Shown here: positions 1-12,600 of the stretch, piece after piece
Numbering within the stretch: the stretch's first letter is position 1
Layout of the letters: each line of letters begins with the position of its first letter
Origin: Solirubrobacter phytolaccae
GTDB lineage: Bacteria > Actinomycetota > Thermoleophilia > Solirubrobacterales > Solirubrobacteraceae
DNA length: 64,000 bases
Direction of reading: 5' to 3'
Assembly: GCF_027587195.1 (NCBI RefSeq)
Contig: NZ_JAPDDP010000024.1
Span: forward strand, 1-64,000
The notes under the pieces: model-generated
What the model saw: only the letters and a program-made list of their open reading frames with translations
Database searches by the model: none
Told to the model about the DNA's origin: nothing
Program-made: the position numbers and the translations under genes

Positions 1-1
1 C

Positions 2-640
2 GCCGTGCCCGCTCCGGCTGAGGCCGCGCCGGCCCCCGCCGCGCCCGCCGCGTCTTCGCCCGCCCCCGCCGCGGGTGGCGTCGGCGAGGCCGTGTCGGCG
101 ACGAACGCGCCCGCGAAGACGATCTCCGCTCCCGCGCCCTCCGCGGTGATCTCGGCGCCGGCGCCCGCGCCGTACGTCGTCGCCGCGCCCGCACCGGCGC
201 CGGCGGTCTACATCGCGCCGCCCGTCGTGGTCATCCCGCCGGTCGCGCCCGAGCTGCTCGCCGTCGGCGCGGACACGCTGTCCGGCGCCGCCGAGCTGCC
301 CGTCACGGACTTCACGACCGACGAGGCGCCCGCGCCGGTCGCGCCGATCACGGTCGAAGGCCTCGAGGCGCCGACCGCGGTCAGCGCCGACCTCGTCGCG
401 CCCGACCAGCCGGTCATCACGCCCGCGCCGCCGGCCGCTCCCGAGGCGTCCGCCGACCTGCCGCTGATCGCGCCCGCGGGCAGCCCGCAGATCGCGAGCA
501 AGCTCACGTCGGCCACGGGCACGCCCGACCCGCCCGCGACGATCACGTCCGGCGAGGCGACCCCCTTCGACGCGCAGCTCGCGTCCAAGACGATCTCCGC
601 GAACGCCGCGCGCGGGCCTCCGACGGCCGAAGACTTCAAC
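2..640 (+). repeat. Pro/Ala-rich low-complexity linker of the giant protein
   Basis: The first 200 or so visible residues are dominated by Ala, Pro and Val in PAPA-type runs. This is the composition of extended linkers that space surface domains from an anchor or a secretion signal. A helical segment follows, with residues such as Asn-Gln-Leu-Leu-Ala-Gly-Leu, before the beta repeats start. This suggests the window begins shortly after the N-terminal export region, but that cannot be confirmed here. Confidence 0.7.
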
Positions 641-3600
641 CAGCTCCTCGCCGGCCTCGGCCAGGTCATCCAGACGCTGGGCGTGCTCAAGAACTACGCG
701 TCCCTGGCGAATGACCTGCCGCTCATCGGCGAGAGCGTCGGCACGTTCACGAACTTCGTCGACGGCCTGCAGGCGACCTACGACCTGATCCAGCAGTACA
801 TCGCGACGCACCCCGCGCCGCGGCTGGACGAGATCGCGGCGCTGCTGCTCGGCCGGATCGACAACCCGGCGGTCACGCCCGTCACCGACCCCACGCAGAT
901 CGCGCTGCAGATCACGCACCGCGGCTCGCGCAGCTCCGAGCTGCCGCTGAGCCTCGGCACGGACGGCAGCACGCTCGGCCTGTCGCTGACCGGCAACGCC
1001 ACGGTCACCGGCACGATCGCGCTCGACTACACGATCGGCATCCGCCTCGAGGACGGCATCCCCGCCGCGGATCGCTTCTTCCTGAAGATCACCAAGCTCG
1101 AGCTCGGCGGCACGGTCAGCCTGAGCAACCTCACCGCGACCGCGGCGCTCGGCCCGCTCGGCGCGACGATCGCCGGCGGCACCATCGCCCTGAGCGCGCT
1201 CGCGAAGCTCACGCTCACCGACGACTCGCTCACGCTCGCGGAGCTGCAGGCCGCGCTCACCAACCCGGCGAGCCTGTTCGGCACGCCGGTCCTCACGAGC
1301 AGCCTCACGTCCAAGCTGCCGCTCGACCTGGAGCTCAACGACGTCCACCTGCTGGGCGGCGCGCTCAAGCTCGACTCGGCCGACCTGTTCGGCGGCGACC
1401 TCGACATCAGCTTCGAGAACCTCGCGTACCTGCGCCAGGCGATCAACACGGACGTCGACGGCGACGGCACGGTCGAGCAGGGCACGGTCACCGCCTTCGC
1501 GCTGACGCTCCCGAACGACCTCATCGACGTCGGCGGGTTCAGCCTGCGCAGCGGCACCGCCCGCGTCGCGATGATCGAGGCCGGCACGCGCAAGTGGTAC
1601 GCGGGCGAGCTCGAGAACCTGAGCGGCGGCCTGAGCTTCGGCACGCGCTTCACCGCGACCGTCTCCAACGTCGCGATCGGGATCAACACCGGCCCGACCG
1701 CCGCGAACTGGGCCGCGCTCAACATCCAGGTCGGCGGCCAGCTGGTCGACCCGGGCACGGGCGCGCTCAAGCTCAGCGGCACGCTCGACGAGCTCCAGCT
1801 CGCGAACCTCGTCAGCGGCAGCGCGACCTTCGCCGCCGCGATCGACGACACGCTCACGACTTTCACGCTCACGGCGACCAACCTGAGCATCGGCGGCGCG
1901 CTCACGCTGACGACCGGCACGATCGGCGTTGCCCACCGCAACGGCCAGATCGCCGCCGTCGCGAGCAGCCTCTCCGGCACGCTGACGCTGCCCGGCAACG
2001 TCACGGCCACGCTCGCCGCCGGCGCGGTCAAGCTCAACACCGGCGGCGACTGGACCGGCACCGGCGTCGACCCGGGCACCACCAGCCCGATCACCGAGGC
2101 GAGCGGCACGCTCACCGCCTTCAAGCTCGACACCTTCGCCGAGGCCGCCGGCTCGTTCACGCTCACCACCACGAGCGAAGAGACGAAGCTGACGCTGACG
2201 GTCACGCAGTTCCGAATCGGCGCGGTCGACGGTCCGCGCCTAACCGCCACCGGCACGTTCGAGCTCGTCAAGCGCGCCGCCGACCTCAAGGTCACCGGCA
2301 CGCTCGTCGGCGCCGCGCTCGCGGGCGTCCAGAACTTCACGGTCACGCTGACCGACGCGAGCCTCGAGGTCGACACGGCCACGGGCCTGCGCCGCGCGAA
2401 GGGCACGATCAGCGCGACCCTCAGCCAGGGCACGCTCGAGGGCTCGTTCTTCTACGAGCGCCAGGGCACGCGCACCGTGCTCGCGTTCACGGGCGCGCGC
2501 GTGAAGGTCGGATCGACCGAGCAGCTCAAGGAAGGGGAGGGCGTCGTCGTCCTCTTCACGAACGGCATCGCCGGCTACCTCACGGGCAAGGCCTCGATCG
2601 CCATCCCGGGCGTCACGCTCGACGCCCGCGCGCTCTTCCGCGTGAACACGACCACCGGCGCGGTCGACGAGACCGTCGAGGTCGACGGCCGCACGCTCAC
2701 CGTGTCCTTCGGCGCGGGCGAGGCGGGCACGTACTCGCTGTCGGTCTCCGAGCTCGAGCTCAACATCGCCGGCGTCGTGACCCTCAAGGGCGCGGGCACG
2801 TTCAAGACGACGACGCTCAAGGACGGCACCGCCGTCGAGACGTTCGCCGGCACCGGCCTCACGCTCTTCTTCGGCGAGGGGCCGCTCACGCTCGCCAACG
2901 GTGAGACGAACCCGCTCGCGCGCGGCCTGATCATCACCAACGCCACGGTCGGCCTGATCAAGGGCGCCAATGGCCAGTGGGCGCTCGACGCCAAGGGCCT
3001 CGTCGCCCTCACCGGCATCGGCGGCGCGCAGGGCCTCAGCGTCTCCGGTCAGATCCACGTGCGCGTGAACAGCTTCGACAAGGCGATCGACGAGGCGCTG
3101 CGGATCGAGGGCACGAGCAACGACGTGATCGTCAAGTTCTCCGCGACCGAGAAGCTCGACGGCACCACGCCGTTCGCGTCACTGACCGCGACCGGCATGC
3201 GCGTCGAGGTGCTCGGCGCCACGCTCACCGGCGACTTCACGTTCAAGAAGGACACCGCCGGTCTGCAGCTCTCCGCGAGCAACGTCGAGACGAGCTTCGG
3301 CGGCGCGGACAAGTCGACGAGCGCGCGCGGTCCCCCGTCGCCGATCAGCTTCAGCAACGGCACCGGTTCGATCGGGATCGGCGCCAACGGCCTCACCGCC
3401 GACCTTGGCGGCACCCTGACGCTCAGCGTCCCCGGCGTCTCCACGACCGCCACGTTCCGCCTCAAGGTCGACCCGACCTCCGTCGCCGTCTCCGCCACGG
3501 ACGTCACGCTCGACATCCTCGGCAACACGCTCACCGGCGACTTCGCCTTCGAGCACTCCGCCGGCGTCACCCACCTCTCGATCGAGGACGCGACGCTCAC

Positions 3601-6600
3601 CCTCGCGGGCGCCATCTCCCTGAAGGCGATCAACGGCGACCTGACGATCGACGCGTCCGGCGTCACCGGCCGCCTCGCCGCCACGGTCGACAGCCTCGCG
3701 ATCGACGCGCTCACGCTCACGAGCGTCGAGCTGAACATCGCGCCGGGCTTCCTGAAGGTCGAGGCCAAGGGCGCGGGCTTCACCGTCGCCGGCCAGACGC
3801 TCACCGCCGACCTCGCGATCACCCGCACGCTCGACGAGGTCCAGATCGCGGCGACCAACGTCTCGCTGATCCTCGGCACCGTCGCGAGCCTCACCAACGG
3901 CGCGGGCAGCCTCACGGTCTCCGCCGGCAAGGTCGCCGGCTCGTTCAGCGGCACGTTCGCCCTCACGGTCCCGGGCGTCACGCTCGCCGGCGGCGTCCGC
4001 GCCGAGCTCGACACCGCGACTGGCTTCGTCCGCCTCGCCGTCACGGGCGGCACGCTCGACATCGCCGGCCAGAAGCTCAGCGGCGACATCACCTTCACGA
4101 AGGACGGCACCGACATCGAGCTGGACGTGACCAACGCGTCGCTCAGCCTCGGCGGCGGCCTGGTCACGATCACCAAGGGCGCGGCGAACCTGAAGATCGG
4201 CGCCGCGGTCACGGGCTCCTTCAGCGGCACGGTCACGACGACGCTCCCGGGTGTCGCGTTCGCCGGCGAGCTGACCGCCACCTTCGCGCCCGGCGCGGTC
4301 ACGGTCGCCGGCACGAACACGAGCCTGACGATCGCCGGCACGACGCTCACCGCGAACTTCACGATCGAGTCGACGACCACGCAGGTCAAGGTCACGATCA
4401 CCAACGACGCGACCATGCCGTCGCTGCTCACGCTCGGCTCGTTCGTCGACATCAAGGACGCGACCGGCCAGGTCGTGTTCACCAAGAGCGGCGTCGCCGG
4501 CCGGCTGACCGTCTCGGACTCGAGCATCACGCTCCCGGGCATCTCGCTCAGCGGCGGCACGATCTCGATCGCCGTCAACACGTCCACCGGCGCGCTGCTG
4601 GACCTCCCGGCCGGCCCGACGGTCACGGTCAAGCTGATCGGCGCCCAGCTCACGCTCGGCGCCAACACGCTGTCCGGCGACTTCCTGCTCGACCAGGGCA
4701 ACGGCCAGACGCGGATCGCCGCGGCCAACGTCAACGCCACGGTCGCCGGGGTCACGCTGAGCGACGGCGAGGGCGCGTTCCTGGTCACCGAGGACGGCAT
4801 CGCCGGCCAGGCGAGCGGCACGCTGAGCGCCTCGGTCGGCCCGGTGTCCGCCGGCGGCCGCGCGCTCCTGCGCGTGAACACCACGGGCAAGGTGCTCGAC
4901 GAGAGCATCACGCTCGGCGGCCGCACGATCGCGATCAAGTTCGGCGAGGCGGAGAAGAACGCGTTCGCGATCTCCGTCTCCGGCCTGAGCCTGAACATCG
5001 GCAACTTCGTGACGATCGAGGGCGACGTCGCGATCAACAACGGCGTCTTCGCCGGCGACGGCCTGACGATCTTCCTCGGCCGCGGCCCGGCCAAGATGGA
5101 GAACGGCGAGACGAACCCGCTGGCCGTCGGCGCGATGATCACCGACGCACGCGTCGGCCTGATCAAGGTCGGCGACAAGTACGCGGTCTACGCGACGGGC
5201 ACGATCACGCTCGTCGGCCTCAGCGGCGTGACGCTCACCGGCACGGTCACGCTGCTCTACAACGACACCGGCGCGGCCGTCGACCAGCTGATCGAGATCC
5301 CGGGCTCCACGCAGCCGGGCGTGCGCGTGAACGTCGCCGCCGGCGTGAAGTCCTTCACGGTCACGGGCGGCACGCTCGCGATCCTCGGCCAGTCGATCAG
5401 CGGCGACTTCGAGTTCGCGCCGCAGGCCAACGGCGACGTCACGCTCACGGCGAGCAACGTCACCGTGAGCGTCGGCCCGGTCAGCCTGACCGAGGCCGGC
5501 GGCACGCTGACCGCGGGCGCCGCCGGCGTCTCGGGACGCTTCACCGGCAAGCTCGCGTTCGGCGTCGGCGGGTTCGAGTTCGAGGCCGGCATCGGCCTCG
5601 CCGTCAACACCGCCACGAGCCCGCGCGGCGACCTGCCCGCCGGCCCGTACATCCGCTTCGACGGCACCGGCGTCAAGCTCAAGATCGGTGGCTCCGAGCT
5701 CACCGGCGACTTCTCCTTCGAGCGCGCGACGCTCGCCGACGGCACGGCCGTCACCGCGATCGCCGCGCGCAACGTCAGCTACTCGATCGGCACCGCCGGC
5801 GCCGGCGCCTCGCTCACCAACGGCGCGGGCGCGCTGCTGATCACGGCCGCCGGCCTGGCGGGCACGCTGCAGGGCACGGTCGGCCTCTCGCTCCCGGGCG
5901 ACGCGGTCTTCACCGGCACGTTCGCGCTCGCGATCAACACGGGCCACGCGGCCGTCAACGAGACGCTCACGGTCGCGGGGGAGAGCGTCGCGCTCAACCT
6001 CGTCGGCGGCCCGTACGTGCGGATCGCCGGCAGCGGGATCAAGCTCGCGCTGCTCGGCCAGGAGCTCACGGGCGACTTCGCGTTCGAGTCGATCTCCACC
6101 TTCGGCGCCGACGGCGTCCCGGGCGGCACCGGCACCAACGCCGACGGCAAGGTCCTGCGCCTCGCGCTGGCCAACGTCAACCTGTCGCTCGGCGGCGGCG
6201 TGCTCACCGTCACGAACGCCTCCGGCACGCTGATCGTCAAGTCGACCGGGCTCGCCGGCGACTTCGGCGGCACGATCGCGCTCACCGTCCCGAACGTCGC
6301 GCTCAGCGGCACGCTGCGCGTCCAGGTCAACACGACCACGGCCGAGGTCGAGGAGACGATCGAGGTCGCGGGTGCGCCGGTCGCGCTCAAGCTGCCGACC
6401 GGGAAGTTCTTCCGGGTCGCCGGCACGAACCTCAAGCTCACGATCCTCGGCCAGGAGCTCGGCGGCGACTTCAGCGTCACGAGCGCCGGCGGTGTCACGA
6501 CGATCACCGCGACGAACGTCGTCGCGCGCTTCGGCGGCTCGGTGCTGACGGTCACGCAGGTCGGAACGGCGACGTTCACGATCAGCGCCGCCGGCATCAC

Positions 6601-9600
6601 GGGCTCGGTCGCCGCGACCCTCGCGCTCAACGTCCCGAACGTCAGCCTCACCGGCACCGTCGCGCTGACGATCGACCCCGCGTACCTGCGCGTCGAGGTC
6701 ACGGGCGCGAAGCTCACCGTGGTCGGCCAGGAGCTGAGCGGCTCCGTCGTCATCGAGCGCTCCGGCACCGAGCTCAAGCTCACGGTCACCGACGGCGCGA
6801 TCAACCTCGGTGGCGGCATCGTCGCGGTCACCGCGATCAACGGCAACCTGACGATCGCCCCGGCCCGCGTGTCCGGCACGCTGAGCGCGAGCCTCGCCGT
6901 CACCGCCGGCGACCTCCAGCTCGGCGGCAGCTTCTCCCTGAAGGTCGACACGGCCGCGCCGTACCTGAAGGTCGACGCGGTCGGCGTCACCGTCCGCGTC
7001 GCGGGCCAGCGCCTCAGCGCCGACGTCTCCGTCGAGCAGCTCACGACGGCCAAGGGCCCGGCGGTCAAACTCGCGCTCGCCAACGTCAGCCTCGCGCTCG
7101 GCGACGGCAAGCAGGACCTCGTGACGCTGACCAACGGCAGCGGCAACTGGCTCATCCTCTCCACGGGCGTCGCCGGCCGCGTCCAAGGCACGGTCGCGCT
7201 GCAGAACGTCCCGGGCGTGACGCTCCAGGGCACGCTCGGCCTCGAGGTCAACACGACCAACACCGACGTGGACGAGACGTTCACGCTCGGCGGCTTCGAG
7301 ACGCGCCTGCAGATCGCCGCGACGCGCAAGTTCGCGGTCAGCGGCACGGGCGTGACGATCGCGCTCGCGGGCGTCTCGATCGTCGGCGACTTCGTCTTCA
7401 CCAAGGACACCGACGCGACCAAGCTGACCATCAGCAACGCCGAGATCGCGCTGAGCGCGAACGGCACGCGGCTGCTGGCGGTCACGATCACCACCGGCGC
7501 GCTGACGATCAAGACCGCGGCCTCCGGCAGGGGCGGCGTGATCGGCTCCTTCGACGCCAAGCTCACGGTCGACATCCCGAACGTCGCCTTCACCGGCGAC
7601 TTCAAGGTCGACTTCGACACCACGACGACGGTCCCGACGTTCAAGGTCGAGACCACCGGCGCGCAGCTGACGATCGCCGGCCAGACGCTCGGCGCGGCCA
7701 AGATCGTGATCGAGAAGAACGCCACGGGCGTGCTCGTCAGCGTCACCGACGCGACGCTGCAGCTCGGCACGTTCGTGAACATCACGGCCGCCAACCACCT
7801 GAGCGGCACGCTGCAGATCACGCCCGCCGGCGTCGCCGCCTCCCTGAAGCTCCAGAACATCGTGCCCGGCACGTTCGTGCTGCCCGCCGGCATCACGATC
7901 GCGGCGACCGAGATCTTCCTGCAGATCAACACCGCGCCGACGGCCAACGCGGCGACGGGCCTGCCGGCCGGCCCGTTCGTGCGCGTGAACGTCACGGACG
8001 CGGCGCTGACGATCGGCTCGTCGATCACGGTCTCCGGCAGCGTCCTGTTCGACCAGTCCTCGCGCAGCGGCTTCGGCACCGGCGTCTCGCTCGTCACCGC
8101 CTCCGCCGCGCCGATCCTGGCGAGCGGCGACGTGGACGGCGACGGCGACCTGGACCTCGTCAACGGCACGAGCGGCGTCGACCTGCTGTACCTGAACAAC
8201 GGCACCGGCGGTTACACCGCGGCGGCCGCCGCGCGCATGCCCGCGTTCGCCGACGCCGCCCGCGCGATCGCGCTCGCCGACGTCAACAACGACAGCCGCC
8301 TGGACCTGATCGTCGTCAACGCCGGCACCTCGCGCGTGCACCTGAACCTCGGCGGCACCGGCGCGGCCTGGCTCGGCTTCGCGACCACCGCGAAGGCGAC
8401 GTTCACGACGCCGAACGGCACCGCGCTCGCCGTCGGCGACCTCGACGGCGACGGCAACGCCGACCTCGTGATCGGCGCTTCGACCGGCGCCACCCAGCTC
8501 TTCCGCGGCGCGGGCGACGGCACGTTCGGCGCCGGCACGACGCTGCTGAGCGCCGACGTGCGCGCCATCGCGCTCGGCGACCTCAACGGCGACCGCGCGC
8601 TGGACATCGTCGTGACCGTCGCCGGCGAGGCGCCGCGCATCTTCGTCAACGACGGCAACGAGACGCCCGCGTTCACCGCCGGCCCGGCGCTCACGCTCTC
8701 CGGCGCGACCTCGGTCGTGCTCGTCGACACCGACGGCGACCGCAAGCTGGACCTCGTCTTCGGCGGCACGGGCGGCGTCACGCGCTTCGCGAACACGGGC
8801 ACGGACGCGGCACTCACGTTCGCCGCGGCCGCCACGCTGGCCACTGGCACGGTCACCGGCCTGGCGACTGCCGAGATCGACAGCGACGGCTTCGCCGACC
8901 TGCTCGCGAGCAGCGCGGCGGGCACGCTCCTGCTCGTCAACAAGGGCGCCGCCGGCGGCTTCAAGGACGCCGCGACGATCGACGCCACCGCCGGCACCGG
9001 CGTGCTCGCGATCAACGTCGACACCGACCGCGACATCGACGTGCTCGTCGCCACCGCCGCGGGTGTCCGGCTCGTCGCCAACACGCCGGTGAAGACGACG
9101 CGGCTCGCGTTCGCCAAGGTCGGCGTGAGCCTCGGCGCCGACAACGGCGGCGTGAAGATCAAGAACGGTAACGGCGCGTTCCTGCTGACGGCCGACGGCA
9201 TCGCCGGTCAGTTCTCCGGCGAGGCCGAGATCGCGGCCGGCGGCTTCGAGCTCGGCGCCAGCGCGGCCGTGCGGATGAACACGACGACGAAGACGTTCGA
9301 CGAGAGCATCGAGGTCGGCGGGATCGTCATCGCGGTCAAGTTCGGCCCGACGGAGATCGCGACGACGAAGCCGTTCGTCGCCTTCTCGGTCGCCGCCAAC
9401 GCGAAGTTCGGCGACTTCCTCGAGGTCTTCGGCACGCTCACCGACGACGGCGCGGGCACCAAGTCCGGCACCGTCGACATCTTCATCGGCCAGGGCCCGG
9501 GCCTGATCGACGGCGCGCTGAACCCGAACGCGCGCGGCCTGTTCCTGCAGGGCGCGGTGTTCGCGGTCAAGACGATCACCGCCGGCGGCTTCGCGCTGTA

Positions 9601-12600
9601 CGCCAAGGGCAACCTGCAGATCGTCGGCATCCCGGGCGTGACGATCTCCGCCCAGGAGGTCGAGGTCCGGTACAACACCTCCTCCGGCTCGGTCGACATC
9701 GTCGTCCCGAACAACGGGACCAAGACCGTCGCCAAGGGCGAGCTGCAGGTCAAGGGCACGCTCGACGTCGCCTTCACCGGCATGACGCTGCACGGCACGT
9801 TCACGTTCGCGACCACGACCGGCACGGGCGCGGTCAAGGGCGACCTGACCATCGGCATCGAGAACGGCACGCTCTCGCTCGGCGACGGCGCGACCCCGGT
9901 CGTCCAGGTCAAGAGCCTCGACGGCACGCTCCTGAGCACCGCGACCGGCATCGTCGCGCGCATCGACGGTGAGCTCACGCTCAACGTCCCCGGCGTGAGC
10001 GCCCCGCAGAGCGCCGCGGTCAAGCTCGCGATCAACACCACCGGCGCCACGACGCTGGACATCGCGCCGCGCTCGGTCGTCGTCGAGGCCACGCTCGACC
10101 TCAGCCTCTTCGGCCAGACGCTCAAGGGCACGTTCCTCTTCGAGCAGTACACGGCGCCCGCGGCCGCCGGCGCCACGCCCGCGAAGCTGGTGCGCGTGTC
10201 GGCGAGCGGCGTCGAGCTGACGATCGGCACCGCGACCGCCGGCGTGAGCGTCACGCAGGGCACGGCGCTCTTCGTGATCCGGCCGACCGGCATGGCCGGC
10301 CGCGTCCAGGGCACGGTCAACGTGCTCGTCCCGGGCAACCTCGTGACCTTCACCGGCACGTTCGGCGTCGCCATCAACACCACGGGCGCCGCGGTCAGCG
10401 AGCAGGTCACCGTCGGCGGCCAGACCGTGTCGCTCGCGCTGCCCGCCGGCCCGTTCCTGCGCGTCTCGGGCGACAACGTCGAGCTCGCCTTCGCCGGCCA
10501 GCGGATCACCGCCTCGTTCGCGTTCGAGTCGGCCACGGTCGGCACGACCAAGGTCGTCCGCGTGCTGGTGACCAACGTCAACGCCGCGTTCGGCGACGGC
10601 ACCACGAACTTCGTCACGCTCAGCGGCGGCTCCGGCTTCTTCGTCATCAACGCCGCCGGCCTCGCCGGTGACGTCGGCGGCACGGTCGCGGTCAACATCC
10701 CCGGCGTCACGCTCACCGGTGCGCTGCGGCTCGTGATCAACACGACCAACACGCAGGTCACGTCGACGCTGCAGTTCGGCCCGGCGCCCGCGACGCGCTC
10801 CGTCGTGGCCCTGGGCGACGTCAACGGCGACGGCCGCGAGGACCTGATCAGCGGCACGAACGCCGAGGGCCTGGTCCTGCACCTCAACGACGGCGCGGGC
10901 GACCCGTTCGACGGCATCGGCGGCGTGACCTTCGGCCGGCTCACGCACAACGTCACCGCGATCACGCTCGGCGACATCGACGACGACGGCGACCTCGACG
11001 TCATCACCGGCACCGCCGCCGACGAGAGCTGGCTCTACCTCAACGACGGCCGCGGCGTCTTCACCCCCGGCACGCAGCTCAGCCAGGGCAGCCGCGCGGT
11101 CGCGCTCGGCGACCTGGACGGCAACGGCGACCTCGAGCTCGTCCTCGGCGGCAGCGACGGCGCGACCTGGCTCCAGCTCGACAAGACCGGCACGCTCACC
11201 GCCGGCGGCACGATCGGCACCGGTCTGGTCGAGGCGCTCGGCCTCGGCGACGTCGACGGCGACAGCCACCTCGACGTGGTCGTGGCCGGCACGGGCCGCG
11301 CGACCACCGCCTTCCGCAACCTCGCCGGCACGGCGGCCAGCTTCACCGCGGTCGAGGTCGCCACGAGCACGGGCGTCACCGTGCTCACGGTCGCCGACGT
11401 CGACGGCGACGGGCGCGACGACATCGTCGCCGGCACGACCGTCTACACGGGCACCGTCACGATCACGGGCACGGCCCCGAACGTCGTGAACACGCTGACG
11501 TTCGCCGCGGTCGCGCCGATCGCCGCGCTGGCCACCGGGCTCACCGGCACCGCGTTCGCCGACGTCGACGGCGACGGCCGCGTGGACGTCGCGGTCGCGA
11601 GCGGCGCGAACCCCACGCTCGTGCACATCGGGACGGGCGCGCGCACGTTCGGCGCCGGCGCGAAGCTCGGCTCGGTCACGTTCGACGTCGAGTCCGGCAA
11701 CTTCATCCGCATCACGGGCACGGACCTGACGCTCGAGATCGCCGGCCAGAAGCTCACCGCCACGTTGAAGTTCGAGCGCAGCACGCGCCCGGACGGCACG
11801 CAGCTGATCCTGCTCGACGTCTCCGACGCCCAGCTCTCGCTGCTGGACGGCGAGCTCGTGCTGGACCTCTTCGGCTCGCTGCAGATCGGCGCCGGCGGCC
11901 TCGCGGGCGTGCTGTCCATCTCCGCGTCGAGCCTGAACCTCGGCCCGGTCACGCTCACCGGCACCTTCTCGCTGGCGATCAACACCGGCGCCGCACCGGT
12001 CGTGATCGGCGGCACCCGCCTGCCGGCCGGCAGCTTCGTCCGCGTCGAGGCGAACGTCACGCTCGCGATCGCCAACACCGACGTCACGCTCTCGGGCGCC
12101 GTCGCGATCGAGCAGACCAAGTCGGCGAGCGGCGTCAAGCGCCTCACGCTGGGCTTCACCGGCCTGAGCGTCAAGTTCGGCACGGACGAGATCCTCAAGA
12201 ACGGCGAGGGCGTCCTGCTCGTCCTGCCGGAGGGCATCGCCGGCACGCTCGGCGGCACGCTGGACCTCAGCACGCTCACGCAGGGCGCGGTGACCATCCG
12301 CGGCACGCTCTCGCTGTCGATCAACCAGACCGTGCGGGCGCTCAACGAGACGTTCGAGGTCGGCGGCACGACGCTCACGCTGAACCTGCCCAAGGGCCCG
12401 CTCGTGCGCGTCGCGGGTACGAACCTCGAGCTGTCCGTGGCCGGGCAGACGCTCGCCGGCGACTTCGGCTTCGAGCGCGCCGGCACGACCACCAAGCTCA
12501 CCGCGGCCAACGTGCGCATCAGCCTCGGCGGCGTCCTCGAGGTCACCGCCGGCACGGGCGAGTTCACGCTCAGCGCGACGGGCGTCAAGGGCCGCCTCAG

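Noticed and set aside
2977-9171. A long plus-strand frame in a second phase of the giant gene
   Set aside because: It is Arg/His-rich and repetitive, as expected from an out-of-phase reading of GC-rich repeats; the true frame shows calcium-binding and beta motifs throughout.
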